Source: Phycisphaerae bacterium (GTDB taxonomy: Bacteria > Planctomycetota > Phycisphaerae > UBA1845 > PWPN01). Taken from it: a stretch of DNA of 7,107 nt. Below, one piece after another: positions 7,031 through 7,107 of the stretch. The notes under the pieces were generated by a model. The model saw nothing but the letters and a program-made list of their open reading frames with translations. It was not told the DNA's origin and did not search any database. Made by a program: the position numbers and the translations under genes. The stretch spans positions 1 through 7,107 of the forward strand of contig JAPKGY010000143.1 of NCBI GenBank assembly GCA_026647385.1. The letters run 5' to 3'. Every line of letters starts with the position of its first letter. Position 1 is the stretch's first letter.

Positions 7031-7107
7031 CTATGCCGGCCAAGTGGGCCGGATGGTCCTGAGGTCGCGGGCCTGTAATGTCGACTCCTGCTCCATACGG
7101 ATCGGTG
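7031..7107 (-). other. Open frame entering from the right edge, in phase with the downstream remnant
   Basis: From the right edge a minus-strand frame is open down to the TAG at 7031-7033, with an ATG at 7096 that would give MEQESTLQARDLRTIRPTWPA. It is in the same phase as the frame ending at 6794. It may be the upstream part of one broken gene, the end of another gene or inserted DNA. It is too short to identify. Confidence 0.25.
7036..7052. repeat. GC-only palindrome near the broken gene end
   Basis: CCGGCC (7036-7041) and GGCCGG (7047-7052) flank AAGTG, giving a perfect 6-bp GC stem with a 5-nt loop. It lies just upstream, on the minus strand, of the in-frame stop at 7031-7033. It could be a transcription hairpin or part of a dispersed repeat. 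Confidence 0.4.

Noticed and set aside
6758..7078. A 106-codon plus-strand frame at the right end
   Set aside because: The minus-strand frame 6794-7018 has much better codon character; this one is its shadow.

Overview
This is a GC-rich bacterial window of ordinary chromosomal character. It holds four complete or near-complete genes plus a damaged-looking gene end at the right edge. The gene content points to a Gram-negative-type, two-membrane bacterium: two LptF/LptG permeases, a secreted formylglycine sulfatase and a secreted VIT-VWA protein. That mix, with the high GC, fits Planctomycetota, perhaps a Phycisphaerae-like lineage. The lineage is my inference from gene content; there is no rRNA or other marker to prove it.

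Layout. Positions 1-2643 (+) carry a tight two-gene operon, lptF (5' end cut by the window) and lptG, 10 bp apart. Together they would form the transmembrane part of the LptB2FG exporter, which lifts lipopolysaccharide or a similar lipid out of the inner membrane. Positions 2644-2809 are a convergent intergenic region with two GC-rich hairpins and a worn 7-nt tandem repeat. Positions 2810-4213 (-) encode an exported type I sulfatase with a complete active-site set. Positions 4214-4390 are a divergent promoter region. Positions 4391-6601 (+) encode a 736-residue exported VIT plus von Willebrand factor A protein with an intact metal-binding MIDAS site. Positions 6602-6793 are a convergent intergenic region with two hairpins. 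Positions 6794-7018 (-) hold a short reading frame with strong coding character but no convincing start. It is probably the 3' end of a gene that is interrupted or broken near 7018-7033.

How the parts relate. The two Lpt genes act together. The sulfatase and the VIT-VWA gene share a promoter region and are both exported, so a joint role at the cell surface or on sulfated glycans is possible but unproven. The most interesting points are a second LptC/LptA-like beta domain apparently inserted in the periplasmic part of LptF, and the broken gene end beside a GC-rich palindrome at the right edge. I saw no CRISPR array, tRNA, rRNA, recognisable transposase or clearly new multi-gene system.
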